Shown here: positions 26,602 to 34,833 of the stretch, piece after piece | Layout: every line of letters starts with the position of its first letter | How positions within the stretch are numbered: position 1 is the stretch's first letter | NCBI RefSeq assembly: GCF_002813295.1 | Contig: NZ_PHUE01000001.1 | Span: 1,984,001-2,048,000, forward strand | Origin: Flavobacterium sp. 5 | GTDB lineage: Bacteria; Bacteroidota; Bacteroidia; Flavobacteriales; Flavobacteriaceae | Length of the DNA stretch: 64,000 nucleotides | Direction: 5' to 3' | Notes under the pieces: generated by a model | Seen by the model: the letters and a program-made list of their open reading frames with translations, nothing else | What the model was told of the DNA's origin: nothing | The model's database searches: none | Program-made: the position numbers and the translations under genes

Positions 26602-28137
26602 TTAATTCTCGCAAAAAGATCCTATTTGTTGCAAATGTCTTTCGGTTTGATATTTGTTGAAGTTATCCCATTTTGGAGGGAAATTTGTTTTTTGTCCACA
26701 CATGGAATCCAGACAAACATTATTGTCTTTGTATTTATCATGTAAAACAGCCAGAATTTTGAAGAAAAAGGCATCAAGCATCACTATGGCTTCAAATTCA
26801 GATTTTAGTTCGTTATAATTGCTATCAGAAGGCGACAATAACTGCAATAAATCTAAAACTTCATTCTTTTCTTCTTCATTAATTTCGGTTAAATAACCAA
26901 ACTTTAATGTTTTGAAAACTAAATTATTCCAAGCCACACTATCATGTCCCCATTTTACATCAGGCAAGTTTAGAGAATGCTCACATATTAGGATAATAGA
27001 AAAAAGAACATCATTTAAGTAAGTTGCAGGAAACTCATCAAAGCTTCTGAATTCAAAACCACTTTGATACATTTTCTCCTGATTAAAATCAAGACCAAGT
27101 TCCGAAAGCATTTCATATTCCATTTCCGCTTCAATTTGGTCACGCCACCAGATGTTATCTTCTTTTTCGAACTTCAGTAATTTTCTAAATTTATCTACGT
27201 TGTAAGTTAAAATTTTTCCTTTCGGCATGGCTTTATTATAAGTTCCAACTCCAATGTAACGCGACATGGCGTTTCGCATAGAGCCCAAAGTAAATGTCTT
27301 GTCCAGACTATACTTGTCACTTATCACGCCCATAATATCTGGACTTCCTAGTGTAGCTATAAAAAACGGTTCAAACCACTGCAACAAATAAATTGCATTA
27401 GAATGTGTTTTTTCAAAGTCTTTGTAATCTATAATTCTGCTATCTTCTGTTAATGAAGGCAAAGTAATGTGAAAATGATACGTTCCGTTGTTAAACAAAA
27501 CAAGATTTTCCTGATTCGTCATAAACATATTCAGACCATTATTGTAATCTGGAAAGTTTAATTTACCGTTTAAGACAGCAGATTCATTGATAGTATCAAG
27601 GAATAACTTCTTAGTCGCTTTTAGCTCTTTACAAGAATCTTCAATCGTTCTATTTTCAAAATATTTGGTTACAAATTCGATAGAATCACCATCAAAATGT
27701 ACAGATCCCATCGTTTTATTTCTTTGGGTAATCATACTTTGAATATTGTAAGGCTGTTCCTCAAGGAAAAGCTCCATAATGGATTTTCCTAGATATTCAG
27801 GGTTTTCAAGAGGTTGTGGAGTTACTTCAGTGTTATCATTTACAGATTTTACGGCCGATAACATTTTATGTTGGTAGTTCACATCCAGTTTTTCCAATGA
27901 ATGACTGTTCATCATTCGGCTCACTGTGTAGTTTTGATTTAAGCCAAAAGCCTTTTTCAACATCGGGGCGATGCTTTCTGGTTTATAACATTTTCTATAA
28001 TCAATACTGTATTTTTCAAAACCAATTTTTTCTTGTATAAACTCACCAGTAACAATTAAGGATTCTTCGAACTGCATATACGTTTCGTTTTCTAATCCAA
28101 TTCCCCAATAATATTTTTTGTTCTGATTGTCTTTCAT
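26602..28137 (-). CDS. Probable amidoligase / glutamate-cysteine-ligase-fold protein
   Basis: A 511-residue cytoplasmic protein. Several spaced motifs fit the GCS2/amidoligase superfamily, which uses ATP to form amide bonds. They are WGIGLENETYMQFE (Glu16/Glu18, first metal strand), SIEFVTKYF (Glu154, second metal strand), TYHFHITLP (His221/His223) followed by LLQWFEPFFIATLGSP, and GFEFRSFDEFP (Arg364). The order and spacing match glutamine-synthetase-fold ligases, but the whole-length family is not recognised. The substrate is unknown. Upstream on the same strand is a probable NlpC/CHAP-like peptidase gene, an association known for amidoligases. A long leader precedes it. Confidence 0.6.
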   Translation of the reverse strand: MKDNQNKKYYWGIGLENETYMQFEESLIVTGEFIQEKIGFEKYSIDYRKCYKPESIAPMLKKAFGLNQNYTVSRMMNSHSLEKLDVNYQHKMLSAVKSVNDNTEVTPQPLENPEYLGKSIMELFLEEQPYNIQSMITQRNKTMGSVHFDGDSIEFVTKYFENRTIEDSCKELKATKKLFLDTINESAVLNGKLNFPDYNNGLNMFMTNQENLVLFNNGTYHFHITLPSLTEDSRIIDYKDFEKTHSNAIYLLQWFEPFFIATLGSPDIMGVISDKYSLDKTFTLGSMRNAMSRYIGVGTYNKAMPKGKILTYNVDKFRKLLKFEKEDNIWWRDQIEAEMEYEMLSELGLDFNQEKMYQSGFEFRSFDEFPATYLNDVLFSIILICEHSLNLPDVKWGHDSVAWNNLVFKTLKFGYLTEINEEEKNEVLDLLQLLSPSDSNYNELKSEFEAIVMLDAFFFKILAVLHDKYKDNNVCLDSMCGQKTNFPPKWDNFNKYQTERHLQQIGSFCEN

Positions 28138-28592
28138 TTATACTAGTTTTCTTTTTATGGTTAATGACTTTTTATTTTAGAAATGCAAATGTCTTTTGTT
28201 TGAAATCAAACAAAAAAACGTTTAACAGATTTAAAAATCTGTTGTTTTTTCCTTTTACTTTTAAAATACAGGGCTTTATTTTTTCAGTCTCAGAAATTTT
28301 TGTACTTGAACCGACTGAACGATTGATAAAAAGCGAAATTTTACGAAGGACTCATAAAGCTCCAGCAGATTTTTAATTCCTTTTATATCAATAATTTAAT
28401 AAGATGAATAGGCTTTTTAAAGCTTTTGCTATCCTTGTTTTTTCCAAGGTGCAAAAGTAGGTTATTATTATCGATTTTCCAACAACCTAAAGTACTGAAA
28501 ATCAAAATAATAATAATAAAATTAATTCTGTACGAGAAATCTACTATTTAATGTGTTCTTGACACCCAAGTAAATCCAATACGTATTTTGTT
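28138..28592. other. 455-bp intergenic leader region
   Basis: No credible gene on either strand. It contains a minus-strand promoter at 28452-28482 and therefore a leader of about 300 nt for the amidoligase-like gene. Within the leader, reading on the minus strand, AACAGATTT / AAATCTGTT forms a hairpin followed a few bases later by seven T (about 28216-28245). This is attenuator-like. Confidence 0.5.
28452..28482 (-). promoter_or_regulatory. Candidate promoter of the amidoligase-like gene
   Basis: On the minus strand TTG (28482-28480) and TACTTTTG (28459-28452) are separated by 20 bases, a full match to TTG-N17-23-TAnnTTTG. Confidence 0.55.
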
Positions 28593-29309
28593 TTATTCGT
28601 GATAATAAAACACGTGGGAAGAATACAATTCGTCATTCCACCAATCTTTTCTAACTTCCGAAAAATAGTTGTAATTCAATATTCCTGCTTGTGATTGCAG
28701 TGGATAAATCACCGTTCCATTTTCTCTGTAGGCTTTATGAGAATCTGTTTCGGGTACAACAGGAACAATATGTCCGGAGAGTCCTTTTATTTTTCTTTTG
28801 GCACAAATTATCCCAACTCCTCCGTTGGCATTTACTTTATTTTGAATTTCATCAACAGTAGCCATTCTTTCCCAGCCAAAATGAGGTCCCCATTCTGAAA
28901 GCCAATCATGTATGGCACTGGAATAAATTCGGTCTACGGTATCTTCGAAAACTGCGGTAACCTCCTGCCCTTGTTTTATTTTCTCTAAGGATTCGTCTGT
29001 CCACCAAACCGTAGGAACATACACTTTAGAGAAATGACAGAAATCATAAGCATAAACATTGCAATACGTGTCTTCTGGAGTTCTTTGGTATCTGATGCTA
29101 TTTTCAACATCCAATTTATCTATTAATTGACCGATGCTCTCTTTTTTAGTCTCTGGATTTGTTAAGTCTCTAAAGGGAATACTGGAATCTCCAATAGGCT
29201 TCTCTTTCATTTCCATTGAATCTAAATTCGATTCGGAATCTGGTAATAAATCGGCTTTCAGTATTTGATACTGAGGTAATGCCGTTGCTGATACGGTATC
29301 TTTATTCAT
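28593..29309 (-). CDS. Probable NlpC/P60- or CHAP-like cysteine peptidase
   Basis: A 238-residue protein with no signal peptide. The pattern fits a papain-like amidase: DTYCNVYAYDF (candidate nucleophile Cys83) followed by VPTVWW, HDWLSEWGPHFGW, and GLSGHIVPVVPE (candidate His180). This is the order seen in NlpC/P60, CHAP and peptidoglycan amidase effectors. The N-terminal 70 residues are a polar, probably disordered leader. The lack of a Sec signal suggests a cytoplasmic role or a dedicated export route. The next gene downstream on the same strand is the amidoligase-like gene. Both the activity and the link are inferences. Confidence 0.58.
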   Translation of the reverse strand: MNKDTVSATALPQYQILKADLLPDSESNLDSMEMKEKPIGDSSIPFRDLTNPETKKESIGQLIDKLDVENSIRYQRTPEDTYCNVYAYDFCHFSKVYVPTVWWTDESLEKIKQGQEVTAVFEDTVDRIYSSAIHDWLSEWGPHFGWERMATVDEIQNKVNANGGVGIICAKRKIKGLSGHIVPVVPETDSHKAYRENGTVIYPLQSQAGILNYNYFSEVRKDWWNDELYSSHVFYYHE

Positions 29310-29511
29310 TTTGACTGCTTAAAATTAATTGGTTTACGCAATCTGAATCAATTATTGTGAAGGCGTTTTCTGATTAACCAAAAAAATAAATAGTAATGCT
29401 TTCTAAACTTTTATCACTATTTCTTGAAAAGACAAATTAAAGGGAAATACCCTTTGCTTTGACAAAATAAAAAATAAAAAAACACCGCTAAAAATACTGT
29501 CAGAATTATAA

Positions 29512-30093
29512 CTAAACATTTTCTTTATTAATCCATTTTCCAACAGTTGGAGGCACGTAATTTTTCATTTTATCCAAAAGATCATCAATGGTATTACTTA
29601 CCAAAAGCATTTGTTGGTTTTCAGACTTCAGAAAGCCCTTGTCTACCGCCGTTTGTATAAAAACAATCAAAGCATCATAAAAACCATCGACGTTTAAAAT
29701 AGCAATTGGTTTTTTGTGAAGTCCCAATTGTGCCCAAGTAATCATTTCGAAAAACTCTTCTAATGTTCCGAAACCACCCGGTAGGGCAATAACACCATCA
29801 CAAAGATCGTTCATCTTTGTTTTCCTTTCGTGCATCGAATCTACCAAAATCAATTCGGTAAGTTCTTTATGAGCAATTTCCTTTGATCTCAAAAAGTTAG
29901 GTAACACTCCAATTACTTTTCCGCCTGCGTTTAGAACTCCGTCTGCGATGGCGCCCATCAGTCCGACATTGGCTCCACCGTACACTAATTCTATATTTCG
30001 TTTAGCTAAAGTTTGTCCAAGCAAAGTAGCTTGCGACGTATAAATTTCTTCTGTTCCTGAACTGGAGCCACAGAATACGGTTATTCGTTTCAT
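29512..30093 (-). CDS. LOG family protein (TIGR00730, Rossman fold)
   Basis: About 193 residues. The signatures are ITVFCGSSSG at the N-terminus and LPGGFGTLEEFFE, the PGGxGT nucleotide/phosphoribosyl-binding motif of the LOG/lysine-decarboxylase-like family. Members act as cytokinin riboside 5'-monophosphate phosphoribohydrolases or as general nucleotide phosphoribohydrolases. The start at 30093 (MKRITVF) is preferred to an ATG 18 codons upstream, because the family begins with this strand. It is a single gene upstream of which lies the serine hydrolase gene on the same strand. Confidence 0.9.
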   Translation of the reverse strand: MKRITVFCGSSSGTEEIYTSQATLLGQTLAKRNIELVYGGANVGLMGAIADGVLNAGGKVIGVLPNFLRSKEIAHKELTELILVDSMHERKTKMNDLCDGVIALPGGFGTLEEFFEMITWAQLGLHKKPIAILNVDGFYDALIVFIQTAVDKGFLKSENQQMLLVSNTIDDLLDKMKNYVPPTVGKWINKENV

Positions 30094-30187
30094 TTTTTTA
30101 TAATTATTAAGAGTACTGTAAAATGAATTCAAAAAGTAGTAAATCACTTTACAAGCCTTTGATTAAAAATAACTGCTGAATGCCATT

Positions 30188-31840
30188 TTATTTCAAAATT
30201 GCTGGCAAAATATATTCCTCCATCATTTTGTCTACTTGCGGATGTCCGTAAACCTTATTATACGCTTTTGCTGTAATAACAATTGTTAGAGGCAAATCTT
30301 TAAAAATAAACACTTTACTTCCCCCATTACCTGCACAATAGAACGTTTCGTAACTTTTACCATTAACGATATATGTTTTGTTCCAAAATAGATAGCCGTA
30401 AAATTCATTCTGTCTTTCAGGAATTTGAATTTGTCTTGTCAATGTTTTATTTACCCATTCGGCTGGCACTATTTGTTGTCCTTTCCATTCTCCTTGATTT
30501 TTATAAAGCTGCCCCACCTTTGCCAATCCTAACGATGTCATTTGCAAACCACCAGCAGTATTAACCACTTTCTGAGGCGTGTATTGCCATTGGTATTTGT
30601 CAATATGTAATGGTTTAAATAATTTTTTATCTGCGTATTGTTCCAATCCACCTAGCACTGATTTATTTAAAACATCGCCCAATACAACTACACCTGCTGT
30701 AAAATAATCCCATTGTTTACCATTAAATTTATGACTGTCCATAGATAAATCCAATGTGAATTTTACCCAATTGTCGGTTGGATACATATTCTCTTCATTG
30801 CCTGGCGAATCACTATTTTGATCTGAGCCATCAAATGCAGTAGTCATTGTCAATAAGTCCTTCAAGCTCACGCTATCTTTTTTTGTACTGTAATTTGAAA
30901 AGGTTTTCAGATCGTAGAAAGAGTTTAATGTCTGGTTTTCATCTTTTATAAACCCCTCTTTTATAGCAATGCCCATCAATACAGATGTAAAAGATTTCCC
31001 TACCGAACGCGTATCGTGCAAGGTGTTTCTATCTGCTTTATTAAAGTATTCTTCCAACAAAAGCTTGCCTTCTTTTATAACAACAATACTGGTAATTGCT
31101 TTGAATGAATTCTCGGCAATACTTTTATTAAGCTCTTCAATTTTCTTTTTATTATATGGTGATTTGGATATTTCAAAATCACTGTTTCCCTCGATGGGCT
31201 GAATCGCTACTTGTTTAGCCGTTACTTTTGGTTTCACAATTGTCAAATCGAGACTGCCCGATGCTATTAAATCTCCCACTTTAGCTTCACTATTGTCATC
31301 CATTTTTACATAAGGCCTCATTTCTATTGTTAGTTTATGAGTTCCGTTTGCTAATGCTTTTTCGCCCCCATTATTTTTAAATCTTTCGAATAGATTGGTA
31401 GACCACCAATCACCACCAGAAGTATCTGTAAATGGAACCCGAAATGTGGTAGTGGTACTTTTCTTTAATCCAGCACCGTGATGTATGTTTTCTTTGTAAA
31501 TAAGAATATTATCTACCAAAAAGGAGAACTGATAATTGCCTTTTAGATTAAGTTCATCCTCAGACAATTCGGGTGCAAGCTGATGCATGTAATTTGTAAG
31601 GGAGTTATTCAGAAAAACTCTAATGTTCAAATTACTGTCCTGCCCTAATTCAAATGTTTTCAGAAAATCAGTTTCTTTATATTCAGCCAAAGGAATATTT
31701 CGGTTCATAAACGTAACCTTACCAATATTGGCTCTGTGCAAATCCGAAGTAATTCCATCGGTTATTACAATATCTTTTGTTTGTCCAAAACTTAGTAGAT
31801 AAAACAAATTAAGTAATACTGTTATTAAAATCCTTTTCAT
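30188..31840 (-). CDS. Beta-lactamase family serine hydrolase, exported
   Basis: A 550-residue protein with a signal peptide of about 20 residues. The C-terminal half is a class C beta-lactamase/penicillin-binding-like esterase domain. The SxxK motif is Ser279-Val-Gly-Lys282 (RSVGKSFTSVL), the YxN box appears as YFTAG, and the loop CAGNGGSKVFIF fits the third motif region. The N-terminal 210 residues form an extra strand-rich domain without recognised family. It probably acts in the periplasm on an ester or peptide substrate. Antibiotic resistance should not be assumed. An AraC-type regulator lies immediately upstream. Confidence 0.87.
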   Translation of the reverse strand: MKRILITVLLNLFYLLSFGQTKDIVITDGITSDLHRANIGKVTFMNRNIPLAEYKETDFLKTFELGQDSNLNIRVFLNNSLTNYMHQLAPELSEDELNLKGNYQFSFLVDNILIYKENIHHGAGLKKSTTTTFRVPFTDTSGGDWWSTNLFERFKNNGGEKALANGTHKLTIEMRPYVKMDDNSEAKVGDLIASGSLDLTIVKPKVTAKQVAIQPIEGNSDFEISKSPYNKKKIEELNKSIAENSFKAITSIVVIKEGKLLLEEYFNKADRNTLHDTRSVGKSFTSVLMGIAIKEGFIKDENQTLNSFYDLKTFSNYSTKKDSVSLKDLLTMTTAFDGSDQNSDSPGNEENMYPTDNWVKFTLDLSMDSHKFNGKQWDYFTAGVVVLGDVLNKSVLGGLEQYADKKLFKPLHIDKYQWQYTPQKVVNTAGGLQMTSLGLAKVGQLYKNQGEWKGQQIVPAEWVNKTLTRQIQIPERQNEFYGYLFWNKTYIVNGKSYETFYCAGNGGSKVFIFKDLPLTIVITAKAYNKVYGHPQVDKMMEEYILPAILK

Positions 31841-31915
31841 AATTGTTTAAATTTTAATGACAATAGTATAACTAAATTTAGGTTTAAAATAGAATGAAAT
31901 TAACATTTGAGAGAC

Positions 31916-32725
31916 TTAACTAAAAAGAATTTTTCGATATTCTGAAGGAGTATTTCCGTTGATTTCCTTGAAACAACGCGTAAAATGGCTTTGATCAGAA
32001 AAGCCACAATCAAAAGCTATTGAAGTCAAATCCAGCTTTCTTTGCGAGATGAGTTGCAAAGACCTTTGGACTTTTAATTTTCGGATATATTCTCCTAAAC
32101 TACAATTAAAATATTTTGAAAAATCTCTTGATAAATGAACCGGGTGAATATTAAGGTTTTCTGATAAATAGTCTAAGGTTAGATTCTCTGAAAATTGGTC
32201 ATTTAATATCATATTGATTTCAGAAACCCAAGTCGGTTTTTTACTGATTTCTAATTTCTGATCCTGAAGCATTTTGGACAATGTTTCCAATAACGATACT
32301 TGGATAGCAAGCTGTGTTGTACCATCATCAACAGTTGTTTCTTTAAAAATTTTATAGAGTAAAAATTTCAAATCGGGGTTTGCAATATTGATACTGCCTT
32401 GCAGATTGGTTGTATTAAATTCTAAATTATCAAACCAGGATTTTTCTAGTTCGATATGAAAACCTCTTGTAAATCCTTCGGGCTTGATATTATAGTGGGG
32501 TTCCTGCCAATTGTGAAATAATAAACTCCCTTCCGAACAATTGTAAATTTCTTTTTTGTTTCCTTCGATTACATTTCCTTGAAGTATAAAAGTAAAATAG
32601 GCATTTTCATGATAATGCCAATCTACTTTATCCTGCGTATAAACAGTATCGGTCAAAGTAATCCCTTCTAAATTAATAGTTTTATTAGTTTGACCGTAAA
32701 ATTCTCCTTTTCGTGACTCTTTCAT
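31916..32725 (-). CDS. AraC family transcriptional regulator
   Basis: A 269-residue regulator. The N-terminal part (VDWHYHENAYFTFILQG) is a cupin-like sensing domain. The C-terminal 100 residues hold the two AraC helix-turn-helix units, including LDYLSENLNIHPVHLSRDFSKYF and IAFDCGFSDQSHFTRCFKEINGNTPSEYRK, the family signature. It lies 75 bp upstream of the serine hydrolase gene in the same direction and may control it. The inducer is unknown. Confidence 0.93.
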   Translation of the reverse strand: MKESRKGEFYGQTNKTINLEGITLTDTVYTQDKVDWHYHENAYFTFILQGNVIEGNKKEIYNCSEGSLLFHNWQEPHYNIKPEGFTRGFHIELEKSWFDNLEFNTTNLQGSINIANPDLKFLLYKIFKETTVDDGTTQLAIQVSLLETLSKMLQDQKLEISKKPTWVSEINMILNDQFSENLTLDYLSENLNIHPVHLSRDFSKYFNCSLGEYIRKLKVQRSLQLISQRKLDLTSIAFDCGFSDQSHFTRCFKEINGNTPSEYRKILFS

Positions 32726-32860
32726 TATTTAGTCTGGATTAGCATTTCGGTACTCGAAAATAGCACACAACGTAAAGTCGTTTACGAAAGTTTGTTTCAC
32801 CTTATTACTTCCAAATATAGCTATTTTTAACAAGTCCCATTCAAGCACTTTCTTCTTAAA

Positions 32861-33196
32861 CTATCCTTTTACCCCAATCACTTGCAATAAAAGTTGTTTC
32901 TCTGCCTCGAGGAGTTTTACTTTTTCTTTCAAAGTCTCGATTTCATTGGCTTCCGATAGGTCTATCGGAGCATCGGTAGTATAACTTTTTGGGAGCTGAA
33001 CAGCGATATCCATCAAAAAATTGTGTCCCAATCCTTCCGAAATTCTAATTAAGGTATCTAGTCGCAAGGTCTTTGACTTGAGGTGTTTTAAAAGTGATTG
33101 ATAGCCAATACCCGTTTTTCTTGCTAGTGCACTTTTGTAAATGCGTTTGCGTTTGCAATATGCCGAGAGTAATTCACCTGTTTGTGTTGTTGCCAT
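32861..33196 (-). CDS. XRE-like HTH protein with C-terminal coiled coil
   Basis: A 111-residue protein. Residues about 8-62 (LLSAYCKRKRIYKSALARKTGIGYQSLLKHLKSKTLRLDTLIRISEGLG) have the pattern of a lambda-repressor-type helix-turn-helix. Residues about 83-107 form a leucine-spaced coiled coil (EIETLKEKVKLLEAEKQLLLQ), suggesting a dimer. Fourteen 22-bp repeats containing a TATAATT-n-AATTATA dyad begin 57 bp upstream of its start. These could be its binding sites, which would fit a self-regulating repressor. Confidence 0.78.
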   Translation of the reverse strand: MATTQTGELLSAYCKRKRIYKSALARKTGIGYQSLLKHLKSKTLRLDTLIRISEGLGHNFLMDIAVQLPKSYTTDAPIDLSEANEIETLKEKVKLLEAEKQLLLQVIGVKG

Positions 33197-33253
33197 AGTT
33201 TTTTTTAAATAGAATTAGTTTTTGATAAAAATACGAATTTATTTATTAAAAAA

Positions 33254-33561
33254 TATAATACTGCTATATTTTTAGTATAAACCAATTATATTAATAGTAT
33301 CATTTAATCATACGAAAAGTATAAATGAATTATATGAATGGTATAATTTAATTATACGAAAAGTATAAATCAATTATATGAAAAGTATAAATGAATTATA
33401 TTAATGGTATAATTTAATCATACGAAAAGTATAAATCAATTATATGAAAAGTATAAATGAATTATATTAATGGTATAATTTAATCATACGAAAAGTATAA
33501 ATCAATTATATTAATGGTATAATTTAATTATACGAAAAGTATAATTCTACTATATCATTAG
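33254..33561. repeat. 22-bp tandem repeat array (14 units)
   Basis: Fourteen contiguous units of exactly 22 bp, each TATAAt-t-n-AATTATA plus a 7-base linker such as CGAAAAG or TTAATGG. Units starting at 33342 and 33518 contain a perfect odd dyad TATAATT-T-AATTATA. Units 6-8 and 9-11 repeat as an identical 66-bp block. A partial fifteenth unit follows at 33562. There are no unique spacers, so this is not CRISPR. Confidence 0.95.
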
Positions 33562-33675
33562 TATCTTATTATAGCATCGTTATATAACTTTCATTAAAAC
33601 TGTAAAGCATCCAAAATGGCACACAAGGATCCTTATAGACCTGAAAGCTTTTTGATTACTATAGACCACAAAAAA

Positions 33676-33700
33676 AGGCTGTCTAGTGATTAGACAGCCT
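33676..33700 (-). terminator. Hairpin terminator
   Basis: AGGCTGTCTA / TAGACAGCCT, a 10-bp stem, is preceded by a run of A and so is read with a T run on the minus strand. It may protect the array and HTH gene from transcription arriving from proC. Confidence 0.7.
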
Positions 33701-33791
33701 CATATACTACTTACAGATTTACTCCTTGAATAGCTCAGCAGTTTTTATTCTGCAAACTTCCTGGAGTACACAATAGTTACGATTTTCTGCG

Positions 33792-33904
33792 TGAGGGATT
33801 GAAGCTAGCTACCGAAGTAGCGCGTAAAGCCCGACCGCAAAATAAAAAGAGGCCACTAGCAAGTAATACTAGTAAGCCTCTTTTTATTTTGTGGGCACGC
33901 CCGA
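33792..33904. repeat. Dispersed GC-rich intergenic element, copy 1 (interrupted)
   Basis: On the minus strand it reads GGGCGTGCCC, then a hairpin insert, then GGTCGGGCTTTACGCG...CAATCCCTCACGC. Copy 2 at 40777-40820 has GGGCGTGCCC and GGGTCAGGCTTTCCG separated by only 15 bases, without the hairpin. It is far richer in GC than its surroundings. Confidence 0.55.
33841..33888. terminator. Terminator after proC
   Basis: A 13-bp outer stem (AATAAAAAGAGGC / GCCTCTTTTTATT) and an inner ACTAG / CTAGT stem lie 23 bp past the proC stop. It is embedded in the dispersed element described above. Confidence 0.8.
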
Positions 33905-33910
33905 ACTATT

Positions 33911-34687
33911 TTAACCTTGAATTTGTTTTAGAGAGGTTTTGATTCCTTTAATTAATGAAGAGCTAAAACCGTGAAGCTCCATTTCGTTTAATCCCGCTAT
34001 TGTACAGCCTTTTGGAGTAGTTACGCGGTCAATTAATTGTTCTGGATGTCCTTTTTCTTCAAGTAGCATTTCGGCAGCTCCTTTTACAGTTTGCGCCGAT
34101 ATAGCCAATGCCGTTTGCCAGTCAAAACCAATTTCGATTCCGGCTTGCATAGAAGCACGAATGTAACGCAAGGCAAAAGCAGTTCCGCTGGCAGCAAGAA
34201 CGGTTGCAGCATCCATCAATTTTTCGTCAATGATAGGGGCTGTACCCAAACCTTGAAAAAGAGTTACGGTTGGTTGCGCTTTTTCTCTGTTTGCTTCGTT
34301 GAAAGCGATACAAGTAGCTGAAGCGCCAAATTGTGCTGCGATATTTGGCATAATACGTACTGCGCTGTGGTTGTCTCCTATTTTGTTTTGCAAATTCTCG
34401 ATAGAAAGCCCACTTACGCCTGAAGCAATTACTTTGTTTGAAATAGCAGGCAATATCTCGGCCAAAACAGTATCTACTTGATAGGGTTTGATGGTCAAAA
34501 TAATAACATCTGCCTCTTGAATATTGCTGGTATTATCTGTAGTAACAGTTATTCCTAATTCTTTCAAATGTAAAATAGGAGCGAGATTACGTCTTGTTAC
34601 CGTTACTTGATTGTCTTTAGTAAATTTTGCTATTCCGATTGCGACAGAAGCCCCAAGGTTTCCTCCGCCTATGATGTGTACTTTCAT
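33911..34687 (-). CDS. proC: Pyrroline-5-carboxylate reductase
   Basis: A 258-residue cytoplasmic enzyme that reduces 1-pyrroline-5-carboxylate to proline with NAD(P)H, the last step of proline synthesis. The Rossmann start is VHIIGGGNLGASVAIGI. ADVIILTIKPYQV is the typical coenzyme-edge segment. The C-terminal stretch VTTPKGCTIAGLNEMELHG is the ProC signature (TxPGGTTxxGL), here with KGCTIAGL. The length is normal. It is a single gene followed by a terminator. Confidence 0.95.
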   Translation of the reverse strand: MKVHIIGGGNLGASVAIGIAKFTKDNQVTVTRRNLAPILHLKELGITVTTDNTSNIQEADVIILTIKPYQVDTVLAEILPAISNKVIASGVSGLSIENLQNKIGDNHSAVRIMPNIAAQFGASATCIAFNEANREKAQPTVTLFQGLGTAPIIDEKLMDAATVLAASGTAFALRYIRASMQAGIEIGFDWQTALAISAQTVKGAAEMLLEEKGHPEQLIDRVTTPKGCTIAGLNEMELHGFSSSLIKGIKTSLKQIQG

Positions 34688-34833
34688 TCTGATTTATTTT
34701 ATTCTTTGGTGATTAATAGAGTATGTTGAATCTTGAAAAAATTGAAACACAAAGTACACGAATTATCCCGAATCTATTCTTTTAAATTTTAAATAAATTC
34801 GGGATAATTGTTATATTCTAAAACTATAGAGAG

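Noticed and set aside
28164..28376. A 70-codon plus-strand frame in the gap above the amidoligase-like gene
   Set aside because: It is Phe/Lys-rich with no recognisable features and lies across a minus-strand leader. It is likely chance in AT-rich DNA.
30188..31840. Antibiotic-resistance beta-lactamase
   Set aside because: The SxxK serine hydrolase fold is shared with esterases and peptidases. The extra N-terminal domain and the degenerate YxN box do not support a resistance enzyme.
33254..33561. Possible CRISPR array
   Set aside because: The 22-bp units are contiguous with no unique spacers, and no cas genes are nearby. It is a tandem repeat.
33720..33790. tRNA-like stretch (TAGCTCAGCAG near 33727)
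   Set aside because: No acceptor stem, anticodon arm or T-loop (GGTTCRA) could be paired around it.
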